Source of the DNA: Liolophura sinensis
Lineage: Eukaryota; Mollusca; Polyplacophora; Chitonida; Chitonidae
Assembly (NCBI RefSeq): GCF_032854445.1
Contig: NC_088302.1
Coordinates: forward strand, 1,056,001 to 1,120,000
Direction of reading: 5' to 3'
DNA: 64,000 nucleotides
Shown here in pieces: positions 34,876 through 47,564 of the stretch (its first letter is position 1; each line of letters begins with the position of its first letter). A program made the position numbers and the translations under genes. The notes beneath the pieces are model-generated. The model saw nothing but the letters and a program-made list of their open reading frames with translations. It did not search any database and was not told the origin of the DNA.

Positions 34876-37800
34876 GACAATTGACCAGCGATATATGCTG
34901 AAAAAGGGCATACACTTTACCTAAAAACGCTGCACTAGAATATGAATGAAGAGCTTTTTGGTTCCCAGCCAAGGACACTATATTTTCATCAGAGAACACT
35001 TTGTATTTTCATGAAGGAACAGTTGTGTGTTTATTTACATCAGAGAACACTACATATCTGTGAGCAGAGGACAGTATATGTATCTGCACTTAGTGACACA
35101 AGACTAGATGCAAGTTGACAACACTATAATATATCGTTACTATAGAACATTATGTACCTTCGTGAGAGAACACTATGTATTTCCAGTATAAAGCATTATG
35201 CATCTTCACCAGAGATACTAGACACCCCCAAACATTGTGTATTGCGCTATCTGATGGTGCTAATGATGTATTTTGAAAGCAAAAATGTCCAGAAAATGGG
35301 ACCAATTCTCTATAACGTTATTCCACTTGCGCGTTGCAACTTTTTAAAGCATATACACGAACAGCTGGGATAAAACTGTTATTTAGACAAAATTCACAAG
35401 AGGCCAGACTTCACCAGTAATACGTGTGACCATATGCCAACTTAGTGACATCTTAATATACTGCATTTTGTCTTATTTTGTTGGAAAAGGATTATGGCAA
35501 AAAGAGTCTCATTTCATAATGTGTTTCAGCCTGAACTGTTGTATTTATCTATAGCACTATACATTAACGAAATTTACATCGATAAATTCGTGTTAAAGGT
35601 AGGTTTGAAAGAGTTTTACGTCATCGACCATTGACTGCTGATATGATTTTTGGTGATTAGTGTGTGAACGTCGGGACTTTGATTGTGACTGAATGTGGCG
35701 TGATGTGAAATTCTCAATACGGTTTGATTGGTTGTGAGTGAATGTGGCGTGGTGTGAAATTCTCAATACGGTTTGATTGGTTGTGAGTGAATGTGGCGTG
35801 GTGTGAAATTCTCAGTACGATGTGACAGGTTGTGAGTATATGTAGCATTTTGAGAAATTTTTAATACGATATAACTGGTTGTGGCACTCATTGGCACTCA
35901 TCACTATATCGTTACGATGAGAACTAACATTCACAAAGATATAACAGTGTTTTATCTAATCCTACAGATATAATAGTGTTTTATCTAATCCTACAGATGC
36001 ACTCTTACTTTTTAAATAAATCCCTGCTTACTGTTTCAACAGTCATATATTTCTGCTATTCTCACATTTTTAAAAGCGACAACAGATGGAGAGGTAAAAG
36101 CTCAAAATAAATTATTCATCGATGATGACAGATGTGACTGATATTCCAAGATTTTTTGAGCTGTATTTTTGAGTCGTAATCGTGTGATTTCAGTATCGTA
36201 AAATCGACGTGTGTCTCATAAAAGTAATATTGTGATCGATAAGAATCGATAACAAGAAAAACGGTACTCGAAGACAATGATTGTAATCTGACAAGGCTTA
36301 GCCAGGAATACCTATAGTCTTACCTTGCTAACAAGGACATTATTTTCTGACACAGTATAGCTGTCGTATGGAGGATTGACAACTGCGCACGCTGGCATGT
36401 GAATACACCTTCTCGATCGGATCGAATTTCACCACCTGTATTTATCATTCAGGTGCACGTAAACCTCTAATGGCTTTTAGCATCCTTCTCATTATCTTAA
36501 TGCCTTTATTTTGAAAATCTCGGACGTAATTCATTATCTCAAAGTGTGTCTCATTAGTGCGTTCAGTCCATTGTTAAAGCTGAGGTCATAAACGTGGATG
36601 GTCATAGCAGGGTCATGTTGACCACCAGCTGACATCGCCTCAGTTCGCTTTCCATGCGTCCCCTGAGTGGAAATGTCGACTAGATTCATACTGAGACTCC
36701 ATAAAAGGTTCCATCAGATGATACTCCAACCTCTAACAACTCTTCACTTCTAATTCCCCCTCGCCGTAAATTGCCCGCTGAACAGCTCTAATTGCCCACA
36801 AGATGCACCCTATACTCGCCACTCGCAAAATTTTCCACTTGTACAAGTAGGAAGGTCCATATCAGTCAGTCTGAGATCTTGTAACCCTGTCGCAGCTTTT
36901 TCATTCTTGTGCCTTGTGCCGCTCATGACAAAGATTTACTTTGGAGTACCAAGCCTTTGTTTCAGTTGCTGTCTCGTTGCACTGATGAGCATTCGAGTGG
37001 TTTTTGTTTTACGCCAGATCCCAATATTTTTTTTATTTTATGCGCACGGAAGTCTGGTGTAATCGACTATGAGATAGACTTGATCTCCCCATACGACGCT
37101 TACTCATTCGCTTCGGGAAGTGCCCTTGCTAATTGGCGCCTTCTGAGAGAAAGGACATCCGATTGGCTAATAGCGGTGCCTTTGTTCCTGGCAAATGTCT
37201 GACGTCATCGCAGGAAGTATTGAGCGCACAAGCCGGAAATTCCAATCCAGCGTTTGAATACAAATGACCCTGAAATCACTGTCATTGAAGGAATAGGGCA
37301 GAACGTTCCGTCCAGTAAAACACACTTATTCTGGCCTAAACTAGAACCATGTTTCAGAGCAGTTTGTCCATTTGTTCAGGATTTGTCTTCATCTGTATCA
37401 TAGCCAGTATCATCAATATATTTATTAAAGAGTTGTGAAAGGTATTGTTTAATTTGTTCATTTGGTGAATTGTATATACTGTATTCAAGTATTTTGGCTT
37501 TAATGGAGGATATCAAAGTAGTGAGTTGGTGCATGTAAATGGAGGCCATCAGCGTAGCAAGTAGATGGGAACCGGGATGGATCAGGTGAAACTTGCACTT
37601 TGGCAGGTACAGTCATTTCACGTATACCCATAGCTTCACCGAAGTTGGAACACCTAGGATCAATCCGGGTCGGGTCATACCAAAGACTTTAAAAATGGTA
37701 CTTGTTGCTGCCTCGCCTGGCGCTTAGCATTGAGAGGTTAGAGCAAGGAAACAAGACTGGTTGGCCAGGTGTCAGTACTATGTGATTCGGTGCGATGTCA

Positions 37801-38529
37801 TGTCTGGCATCTTCGGCATATTACTTCAGCGGAGGCAGTACTTTGGCGGCATGGACTCGCCCTTCCACAGTATATGTACAGTATATATTTATCACCCAAA
37901 ATTGATCAGTACGACGTTTATTCCCATAGCTTAACTAGCCAGTGCTTAATTAAAAGACGCCACTCCATTGGCTAGTGGTTTCGATGGAGAAAGCGTTAAA
38001 CAATCTTTTGTTCTGGCTGTGTGCATCCGCCAGGCCTGGTCCATTTGCATTTCTTTCATGTTATTGTTTATTACATGTGTTGACTGTTTTGAGTAATCCT
38101 TGACAACATACGTCTAATGAACAGCTGTTAACATAACATGCATTCGTTTTACCTGATTCTGCTAAAGTTGTGGTTCTAAGGCGTGAGTAAGTCGATACTA
38201 TCTGTGTATATAAAATTTACGTGAACTGTTACAATAAAAAGCCAACCGGGTGAACCCACAAGAAGTCGGAATTTTTCACTTAGGTCAGACTATTATAATT
38301 ATTCACGGACTAATAGTCCAGAGTTTGAAGTGAATATCAAGACCGAATATCCACTGTCTTTCCAGCACTGTTAAAAACGTACACTGCTTCTCTCTTACAA
38401 CTTACTAGCTAAACTTATTATTTATACATTTCTTACATATTTCATTGGAAACTTCTTGAGTTATTTTGTAAATGTGTTTTGCGATTATCGTCCTGGCCCG
38501 TTCATGGTTTACGAGTTGTGTTCCAAAGT
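34876..38529. other. Presumed intron or intergenic stretch without TM3-TM7 exons
   Basis: I looked here for the next GPCR exon (E-R-Y or D-R-Y motif, TM4 tryptophan, C-W-x-P in TM6, N-P-x-x-Y in TM7) and found none. Small duplications occur: a 49-base unit with gtggcgtggtgtgaaattct (35690-35850, about 3 copies) and a 31-base duplication at 35945-35998. A 97-codon open frame at 36909-37202 has no recognisable domain. A SINE-B tail scrap (cagtacgacgtttattccca) lies at 37909. Confidence 0.5.
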
Positions 38530-38780
38530 CGTTAGATTGCACATTATCACTACTTATGGGAAGAGTTTACAAATTATTACCACTTATGAGAAGAGTTTAC
38601 ACGTTATCACTACTTACGAGAAGATTGTGCACATTATCACTACATACGAGAAGATTTTGCTCCTTATCACTACTTATGAGAAGATTTTGCACATTATCAC
38701 TACATACGAGAAGATTTTGCTCCTTATCACTACTTATGAGAAGATTTTGCACATTATCACTACTTATGAGAAGATTTTTC
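38530..38780. repeat. 30-bp minisatellite, about 8 copies
   Basis: The unit cacattatcactacttatga, then gaagattttg, repeats every 30 bases and keeps a ten-residue frame open (H-I-I-T-T-Y-E-K-I-L). The open frame is a by-product of the unit length. Confidence 0.93.
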
Positions 38781-39425
38781 GGAGAACAACAAGCCCTTTA
38801 AGTCTAAGAGTGGAAAGTAGTTCAATGTGGTCATTTACTGTTATTCTATAGCTATCGTACCGGAGATTTTAGAAAATGGACGTAAATGTCCTCTTTCTAT
38901 CAACAAATAGCCATTTCTGCCGCCCAGGTAAACCAATTGTCGTCCTCTTTCTTCAAGAAGACAGCTTTGTGATTTGATCAGAAGAATGCCAAAGGGGTAC
39001 ATAACCCTGAAGTCACACACTCAACCTTCCCGAGGGAAGCTCACGTATGGAGAGATACGAGCCGTCGATCAGTCGTGCCGCTATAATCCAGCTTATCTCT
39101 CCCAGCCAGATTTATAGATGAGATATCGGGACAAAGTCGACAGTAAGGCCTCACGTGATCAGTGAGTGCCAGACGATCTTCATGACAAGTCGCTTCTGAC
39201 AATCTGACGCTGCACCCCAATGCTTGCTTCTATTTATTCAGTCGAAGTCACATGCTCTCCGGTTTAATGTGTTTGATTAACCTCTCTGTCACTCAACCAT
39301 GATATGGTATTTTTAGCCTGTATGTTAAGGTCATCAGCGAAATGTTTCTGATTTGCACATTGATACACTGAAATGATAAACGGAGTATTTGTGCGGTGAA
39401 ATATTTTGGTAGTTTGGTACATTTT
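38781..39425. other. Unassigned unique stretch
   Basis: Unique sequence, with moderate GC around 39000-39200. A short G-E-R-Y-like phrase near 39050 was examined as a possible TM3 end and rejected. There is no other feature. Confidence 0.4.
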
Positions 39426-39429
39426 TTAT

Positions 39430-41130
39430 TCGTGATCAGAAAGGGATTTAAGCCAGGGACTATCTGTGATCAGAAGGGGTTTAAGCCAGAGATCATCTGT
39501 GGGACAATTGTGGTCAGAGAAAGGGTTAAGCATGAGACTATCTGTGAACAGGAATGGGTTTAAATCTTTGACTATCTTTTGACTGGGCAGAAAGGGATTT
39601 AAGCCAGGGCATATCTGTGATCAGAAAGGGTTTTAAGTCAGGGACCATCTGTGGGACTATTTGTGGTCAGAGAAAGGGCTAAACATGAGATTATCTGTTG
39701 GCAGAAAGGGGCTTAAGTCAGGAACTATCTGTGGTCAAAAAGTCTTTTAAACCTGGGACTGTCTCTGGGACTGTCCGTGGACAGAAAACGGTTTAAACCT
39801 GAAACTATATGTGGGCAGAAAGGGGTTTAAACCAGAGAGTGTTTGTGGTCAGATAGGGGTTTAAACCAGGGAGTGTCTGTGGTCAGGAAGGGGTTTAAAC
39901 CAGGGACTGTCTGTGGTCAGGACGGGGTTTAAACCAGGGACTGTCTGTGGTCACATAGGGGTTTAAACCAAGGACTGTCTGTGGTCAGATAGAGGGTTAA
40001 ACCAGGGACTGTCTGTGGTCAGGAAGGGGTTTAAACCATGGACTATATGTGATCAGGAAGAGGGTTTAAACCAAGGACTGTCTGTGATCAGATAGGGGTT
40101 TAAACCAGGGACTGTCTGTGGTCAGATAGGGGTTTAAACCATGGACTATATGTGATCAGGAAGAGGTTTAAACCAGGGACTGTCTGTGGTCAGTAAGGGG
40201 TTTAAACCAGGAACTGTCTTTGGTCAGAAAGGGGGTTAAACCAGGGACTGTCTGTGGTCAGATAGGGGGTTAAACCAGGGACTTTCTGTGGTCAGGAAAG
40301 GGTTTATACCTGGGACTGTATGTGGCCAGGAAGGGGTTTAAACTAGGGACTGTCTGTGGTCAGGAAGGGGTTTAAACCAGGGACTGTCTGTGGTCAGATG
40401 GGGGTTTAAACCAGGGACTGTCTGTGGTCAGGAAGAGGGTTTAAACCAGGGACTGTCTGTGGTCAGGAAGAGGGTTTAAACCAGGGACGGTCTGTGGTCA
40501 GATAGGGGGTTAAACCAGGGACTGTCTGTGGTCAGATAAGGGGTTAAACCAGGGACTTTCTGTGGTCAGGAAGGGGGTTAAACGAGGGACTGTATGTGAT
40601 CAGGAAGAGGGTTTAAACCAGGGACTGTCTGTGGTCAGATGGGGGTTTAAACTAGGGACTGTCTGTGGTCAGGAAGGGGTTATACCTGGGACTGTCTGTG
40701 GTCAGGAAGGGGTTTAAACCAGGGACTGTCTGTGGTCAGGAAGGGGTTTAAACCAGGGACTGTCTGTGGTCAGTAAGGGGTTTAAACCAGCACCCTTTGG
40801 GATCAGAAAGGGGTTTAAACGAGGAGCTGTCTGTGGTCAGTAAGGGGTTTAAACCTGGGAATATGTGTGGTCAGGAAGGGGTTTAAACCAGGGACTGTCT
40901 GTGGTCAGGAAGGGGTTTAAACCAGGGACTGTCTGTGGTCAGTAAGGGGTTTAAAGCAGGGACTGTCTGTGGTCAGTAAGGGGTTTAAACCAGCACCCTC
41001 TGGGATCAGAAAGGGGTTTAAACGAGGAGCTGCCTGTGGTGAGAAATGGGTTTAAACCTGGGAATATGTGTGGTCAGGAAGAGGGTTTAAACCGGGGCTA
41101 TATGTGATCAGAAAGGGAGTTTAAAGCAGG
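39430..41130. repeat. 35-bp minisatellite, about 47 copies, each with a GGTTTAAACC palindrome
   Basis: The unit gtttaaaccagggactgtct, then gtggtcaggaagggg, repeats about every 35 bases. Copies at the left edge (39430-39800) are the most diverged and the centre is homogeneous, as expected for growth from the middle. Most units contain the perfect ten-base palindrome ggtttaaacc. A block with cagcaccctctgggatcaga occurs twice (about 40790 and 40990), showing multi-unit duplication. Confidence 0.95.
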
Positions 41131-41273
41131 GACTGTCTAATTACCATAGTTAAAACCCTCCCGACATAGGCAGGAGCGGTGATCATATATCTTTTCCATC
41201 CCGTTTTCAACGATGCAGATACCGTAGATGTGATCAGAGTGATCCTGTCATACGTTAATAAAGCTGTCTATCA

Positions 41274-41394
41274 CACCCACACATTGTGCCACACCTACAT
41301 ATTGTGCCACACCCACCCATTGTGCCACACCCACACATTGTGCCACACCCACACATTGTGCCACACCCACACATTGTGCCACACCCACACATTG
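41274..41394. repeat. 18-bp minisatellite, about 7 copies
   Basis: The unit cacacccacacattgtgc repeats every 18 bases. The six-residue periodic open frames on both strands follow from this. Confidence 0.93.
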
Positions 41395-41754
41395 TTGGGC
41401 ATCTTTTTGTCATGCTGTGTCCATCAGATGAGTGGTGTACCACGTAAATCGACCACTCCTTGGTGTCAGTCAACCAGATGTAGTGCCGGCAGGTCTTATC
41501 AGTTCTTGTAGCTAAATTAACCCCCAAAACAGACGACATTTCCTTCCTCCTTATATAAAAAAAAAACATTCATCGTTGATTCCAGGTCAAAACTCAAAGG
41601 CAAATTTCCATTGACTCATACCAATTTCCACGGAAGTTGAGAAGATAAAGCCAGACACTACCATCAAGCTGTACAAGGTTTTCCATTTACTGACTAAGGA
41701 ATTCCCACAATGGTTTATTACAACATTTAGTTACAACATATAAATAGGATGTAG

Positions 41755-41865
41755 TGCTCAAGAATATTTCACTTATACAACGACGGCCAGCATTATGGTG
41801 GGAGGAAACCGGGCAGAGCTCGGGGGAAACCCACAACCATCTACAGGTAGCTGGCAGACCTATCT
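41755..41865 (-). mobile_element. SINE family A, partial, reverse orientation
   Basis: On the plus strand it reads gctcaagaatatttcactta, then acgacggccagcattatggt, then gggggaaacccacaaccatc. That is the reverse complement of the SINE body. Both tail repeat and head are missing. Confidence 0.85.
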
Positions 41866-42234
41866 CAAAAAAAGACAAAATCATATAGAAATGCTTGGAT
41901 ATATACATATACGAGTAGTTTATTTCATTCTAATAATGACGCAGAACATATAGCGATATCCCGTAGCGCAAAATAAAATGTACATCTTCTAATCAAGAGT
42001 TGTCCAGTTGAAGACAAGACATAATTATAATAATAATAAAACGTGTGCAGTGTTATGACTTCCTACACTCTCTATTGTTACACACAGGTAGAAAATAGTG
42101 AAGTCAGTACTGTTACACACGAAATCAGATGTGACGGGAATACAGTTCTTTACCGTGAATTTCTAATTTCAACCCGTGTGAAGCTTTCCTGTTTTTCCTA
42201 CTTTTGTAATGATGTTCGATTGTAGCTCAATTTT

Positions 42235-43165
42235 GCATCTTTGCAAAAACTATAGTCAATCTCTGTCTGCTCACTGAGGGTATAAATGTTTGGTATAAAA
42301 TGTAGTAGTTTAGTAAACCTCTTTCTGCTTAATGACGTTATAGAGGTTTGGTGTAAAAGGTAGTCGTTCAGTAAACCTCTTTCTGCTCATTGAGAGTATC
42401 GAGGGTTGTTGTAAAAGGTAGTGGTATAGTCAACCTCTGTCTGCTCACTTGGGGTATAGAGGTTTGGTGTAAAAGGTAGTGGTATAGTCAACCTGTTACT
42501 TCTGACTGAGGTTATAGAGGTTTGGTGTAAAAGGTAGTAGTTTAGTCAACCTCTATCTGTTCAGTGAGGGTATAAAGGTTTGGTGTAAAAGGTAGTAGTG
42601 TAGTTAGCCTCTTTCTGCTCATTGAAGGTATAGAGGCTTGGTGTAAAAGGTAGTGGCATAGTCAACCTCTTTCTGCCCAGTGAGGGTATAGAGGCTTGGT
42701 GTAAAGGTAGTGGCATAGTCAACCTCTTTCTGCTCAATGAGGCTATAGAGGCTTGGTGTAAAGGTAGTGGCATAGTCAACTTCTTTCTGCTCAGTGAGGG
42801 TATAGAGGCTTGGTGTAAAAGGTAGTGGCATAGTCAACCTCTTTCTGCCCAATGAGGGTATAGAGGCTTGGTGTAAAATGTTGTGGCATAGTCAACCTCT
42901 TTCTGCCCAATGAGGGTATAGAGGCTTGGTGTAAAAGGTAGTGGCATAGTCAACCTCTTTCTGCCCAATGAGGGTATAGAGGCTTGGTGTAAAAGGTAGT
43001 GGCATAGTCAACCTCTGTCTGCTCACTGAAGGTATAGAGGCTTGGTGTAAAAGGTAGTCGTGTAGCAAACCTCTTTCTGCTTAATAACGTTATAGAGGCT
43101 TGGTGTAAAACGTAGTAGTTCAGTCAATCTATCTGCTCAATGAGGGTATGGGGGCTTGGTGTAGT
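42235..43165. repeat. 58-bp minisatellite, about 16 copies, just upstream of receptor exon 2
   Basis: Units contain ggtatagaggcttggtgtaa, then aaggtagtggcatagtcaac, then ctctttctgcccaatgag, at 58-base spacing. Edges are diverged, and the core (42650-43020) is nearly uniform. The array ends about 440 bases before the likely start codon of the second receptor exon. Confidence 0.94.
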
Positions 43166-43605
43166 AGCTTAAGAGTTTGTCTGTTCAGGTGGGTTTGGCG
43201 TTAAAGGCAGTACTTTGAGAAACTGTTCAGGGGCATATGTGGTCGTATGGGAACTTGACATAGAAGGTAGTAGCTTAGGGAACTATCTGCTTAGAGGCTA
43301 CAGTGTAATAGGAGCTTACATGAGGCTGTGATAATGTCTGTGGCGTTCACGGTAGACGTGCCGATGAAGGCACGGGCCACGTGACAATTAGCCCGCTCCA
43401 TGTGTGTCCACGGCAGCCAGTTGACCGCTAAAGACGAAATCGACAAGGCAAACCATACGTCATATCAGGAAATTAGCCAGCAGTGGGTTCAGTTTCGTGC
43501 TGTGATCGCGGCCTGAATTTGACATCCAGCTCTGTTTTCATGTCAGGCCTCCCATGTGAGTCGTCGCATTCTCTCATTTGCTCCAAATATACACGATCTC
43601 TTGCC

Positions 43606-43993
43606 ATGAGCAAATCTCAGGTGCTCGCAAACTTAACTTGTCCAACGAACTATTCTCTGTTGCGGGAAATGGTCGGCAGATGTGTCCAGTTGACAGAAAA
43701 CATTTCCTCGCAGGATTCGGTAAACACTGTCAGAGAGAACTTCACCATCACGGCTGTGAGCATCAGCCTTTACACGGCCGTGTTTATCTTGGCGCTTGGT
43801 GGTAACGGGCTCATGCTTGTCTCCTTCATACAACACAGAAGTTTAAGGACGATTACTAATGTGTTTTTGGTGAACCTTGCTATTGGCGACATCCTTTTGG
43901 CTCTTGTGTGTATACCTTTCACCTTGATACCCATCTTGATGAGAAACTTTATCTTCGGACATGCGATGTGCGTTGTGATCCGATACTTACAAG
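43606..43993 (+). CDS. CCK/gastrin-receptor-like GPCR, first coding exon 2
   Basis: From ATG 43606 the exon has 129 codons plus one base, ending before gt-g-a-g-t (phase 1). I chose this start for its gcc context; an in-frame ATG at 43540 and open frame further upstream make a longer N-terminus possible. The tail has sequons at N9, N15, N32 and N45. TM1 is about 51-76 (G-N at 66-67), and TM2 is about 84-111 with L-A-I-G-D (D95) instead of the usual L-A-V-S-D, and C-I-P-F instead of C-M-P-F. Next come N-F-I-F-G, C122 and R-Y-L-Q-G. TM2 to ECL1 is strongly conserved with the exons at 33.7 and 51.8 kb, but the tail and TM1 are diverged. No TM3-TM7 exon follows in the 7.8 kb before the third exon. 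Confidence 0.82.
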
Positions 43994-43999
43994 GTGAGT
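43994..43999 (+). promoter_or_regulatory. Splice donor, phase 1
   Basis: CAAG|GTGAGT lies directly after the Y-L-Q-G codons, at the same codon and phase as the other two receptor exons. Confidence 0.86.
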
Positions 44000-44904
44000 T
44001 TATGAATAGTTTTGATCTAGAAAGCGCTTTTCATGATTTTGTAACATGTATGGGTGAATACAAAGAGTACGTTTGACAAACATGAAGAGGTCCCCACAGA
44101 GTATGCTCGTTCTGACCTACGGGTTAACTCACGGTTGAAGGCTCGTCAGTACGCATTGTATTTTAGCTCTTGAGGGCATGTAAACCCGTCTAATCACATG
44201 TATCTCTTCAGCGATCGAGTAGCTTTTGAGCAGAAAGGATATTTCAGGCGATCATGACCAGCTTTTACGAGGAGCTGAAGTGTGCATTTACTACTGAGAC
44301 AATACGGCGTAGGATTACTCCTGCCGTTGTCGCCACTTCACATTAAACCATTGGTTTTTCTTTGCTTGAGAGGCTTAGTTCGCCAGCTTGAAGTAAAACC
44401 ATGGGAATAACGATGCCATTTAACGGCTCAAGTACCCAGTGCCTTGTACGGGACGAGAGCATATCACTGAAGCAGGTTTTACCTGTTAGCGAACCGTCCA
44501 TATTTGTGGCTCGTATGCTGTTCAATCATTCAGCCCTCAACCCTGATATTTTCTCCTGTTACCATGGAACAAAACAACGGAACGCATAGGTGTACGTGTG
44601 TTTCTAATGGAAAGGAAGGTATGACGTCTGGTGTAGATTTAATGCTTAGAAAATCATTTTGTCCTGGTCAAAATATTGGATTACTTATAACTTACATGTT
44701 GTCTTTTAAACGGTGGTAATTTTGCTTTCCTGCTAATTCACAGGTAACCGTATTCTTGGGGCATTGACGCACACTTTTGAAGAATATGTCTGCCGCTTGA
44801 TTTAACTTTTCTTTTATTTTTGTTTTATTTTATTTAAAGCACAGTGTCCGCCTTTTCGACGTATACGAGTTAACGTACAAACCATTTTCATTCTCCATAA
44901 TAGT
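44000..44904. other. Unassigned presumed intron sequence
   Basis: Short open frames only (for example 44401-44589). I see no GPCR exon, SINE or array. Confidence 0.4.
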
Positions 44905-45062
44905 CTTGCAGTACGCAGAGGTCTCGCAATCTTCAACTGTCTCGCAATCAACAAAGGTCTCGCAGTCCAAAAGGGTCTCGCTATACGCAACTGTCTCGCA
45001 ATACGCAATGGTCTCGCAATACGCAATGGTCTCGCTATACGCAATGGTCTCGCAATGCGCAA
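44905..45062. repeat. 18-bp minisatellite, about 9 copies
   Basis: The unit gtctcgcaatacgcaatg repeats every 18 bases. The minus-strand frame reads R-I-A-R-P-L repeatedly, which reflects the unit length only. Confidence 0.92.
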
Positions 45063-45088
45063 GTCGAATAAAGTGTATGGTTTCCTGG

Positions 45089-45275
45089 GGGCCTACGTGG
45101 CATAGTTGGTTAGCGCGCTAGCGCAGTGAAATGACCCATGAACCGCTCACTAATGCCTTCTCTGTGAGTTCAAGTCCAGCTCATGCTGGCTTCCTCTCCA
45201 GCCGTAAGTGGGCAGGTCTACCAGCAACCGCCGTATAAGTGAAATATTCTTGAGTAGGACGTAATCAGCAATTTC
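45089..45275 (+). mobile_element. SINE family A with internal deletion
   Basis: Head ggcctacgtggcatagttgg and B-box-like gagttcaagtcc are present. Part of the body is missing between agcaacc and gccgtataagtg, and the tail is degenerate (gtaggacgtaatcagc). Confidence 0.87.
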
Positions 45276-47564
45276 CTGTCTGAAATACATTACCTGAACG
45301 TGTTTACCTGCATGACGATTCTGATAAACCGTGCCATTATCAAATAGCGCATGTCATTAGCTGCAGGTGCTCTAGTTTAGGATTTTGATGATTTTGACGA
45401 TTAGCCTATCTGGTCACTTTCCTCATAAAACTACACTGACGAGTGCCGCCGAAGTGGACAAGAGAATGCAAACAGTTGATCTTTACTATTGTGGCCAACA
45501 ACAGTTCCTTAATAGGACGCAAGCACAAAACAGCATAAAGTGAATTCTGCACTGGTGCACCGAGCAGACAATGCAGAAATCCCTCAATATAGGGTCGCAG
45601 TCAGTATATATTCTGAGAGCGTCAAGCAACAAAGAAACCATACAGCTGGATCTGTTTGCTAGCGGGTATCAGTCCGCATAAAGTGTTCACGCGAAATGGC
45701 TATATCAAAGCGTGGCCCATTGTATTGATCACGGAGGTAAGTATGCCAATAATTGATATTTGAGTACACACTTGCTAGAAGCAGAAGCCTCCCAACAGGC
45801 TGAGTGCAGACGGAAACGCACAATGACACTCCGTCTGTAGAGGAAGGATATGGGACAGTGGAGTATGTGATAAGTGGCCAGGTATGATAGCCTCTCTTCT
45901 AGCAAGGGCCCACACTGACAGCTATTCCTTCGCCTCAAACAACCTTAAATTTTGCTTTAGATCATTCAAGATTTTTTCGTGCAATTTATAGGATTTATAC
46001 TTGGCGTAATTTGGTATTAAAAATCACTGCCTGGAGGCAACTAAGGGCTGGAATGACTGGAAATCATTAATTACCAGTATTAATTAGGATTTTTGTTTGC
46101 TCGCGGAAAAGTGCCAACGGGTGGCTTCCCGGGGCCCGGGTCGTATGCCCAGCGGTAAAACCTGCAAAGGCGAAATAACTGTTTACCCAATGCTTAAACA
46201 AGTTTCGGGTCTGAGGGACTGAAACTAGAATGTTTTTAACTTTCAGTTGTCCACAAAGCCACTTTACACATCCCTGATTACATGCCCATAGCAACAGTAA
46301 AAGTTTTCTGTAGAAATAATTGGCACAAGGTAGGAAAATATCATGTACCGTTTCTAAACAAAAAAGAAAATACGATGACGTGAAGCTGGCTGGGCCTTCA
46401 CAAGCCATGGTGCTAGGGGCGCGTCATTTGCTACTATTTGTCATGAGAATTCCTAGATTATGCACTTGATACGTTTTCACTTCACTTCGAATCCTCTATT
46501 CAACTTAGCATTTGTTGGTGTCAGTGTATGCTGTATTTCCGTTATCGGTATTTATTGACAGGCCATTTACCGAAATAGGCCATTGTCCGTGTATCAATCC
46601 GCAATATATGGTGGATATGGCGCTCTTTAATTACCAATACTAATCCGACGTTAATTTCCGGTGTTAGTGGGAGAATGACAGACGATAGAATGTACATGAA
46701 CGAACAGTAATCAATAATTCAGTGTTGATCCAGGTAGTGAGTGCATGATTTATTGTTCGGCATTGTTTGCATGATTGATCTTGGGATTATTTCCACAGGT
46801 TGTCTTCGTGAAGAACGAGGGCTGGCATGTGAACGTCGGATTCGACAGCAGTTTTCAATGGTTAGGGTTGTATGGGCAACATTAATAGATACTAGTGTAG
46901 TGCCCTTTGAAAAGAATCCATCTGAAGGGTCTTTGTACTGTGCCTGTTTGAAATTCTAATGGTTGTAGGGTTTGTGTTCTGTCACTATACCCTTTTGAAG
47001 TTCTGATTGTTGTAGGGTTTGTATTCTATCACTATGCCCTTTTGCAGTTCTGATGGCTCTAGTTTGTGTAGTGTTACTATGTTCTTTTAAAGCTCTGCAA
47101 GCTGTAAGGTTGGTGTACAGTTACTATGTCCTTTTGAAGTTCTGAAGGCTCTGAGGTTTCTGTACAGTTATTGGACACCTTTAGCTAGAAATTAAAAGCT
47201 CAACTTGTAACTTCAGTCTAAAACTAATTACACTTTGAAGTTTCACCTCATAACTTCATACGACGGAATGTAGGCCCTAAATACCAGGATGAGCAAACAC
47301 TAGAAACCTGTGATTAATACATGAGTGGTTGTTCATGGCGGCAGTGAGGCTCATTTCCAGAGATTTCCTGCTCTGGCAGGATATGTACAATGTCATCTGA
47401 CCAATGTAGAGAGAAGGGAAGCTACTCTTAGCATGAAATAAATCATCTGTTATTTTCTTAACGTTCAAAGACGTATCCGTTAGCTTTTTCCCAGATATTC
47501 TGGACCAGTGACGTCTTTTAAATTGCATTTTAGGTCAATGTTTTCGTTCACCTACTTCTGTGTG
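45276..47564. other. Unassigned stretch between receptor exons 2 and 3
   Basis: A weak repeat of about 50 bases (ccttttgaagttctgattgt-like) recurs four or five times at 46960-47175. A 113-codon minus-strand frame (46067-46408) has no recognisable domain. No TM3-TM7 motif was found. Confidence 0.45.

Noticed and set aside
39040-39115. Possible TM3 end of a GPCR (E-R-Y-like phrase) after receptor exon 1
   Set aside because: The surrounding frame has no hydrophobic TM3 or TM4 segment, no acceptor at the right phase, and a stop soon after.
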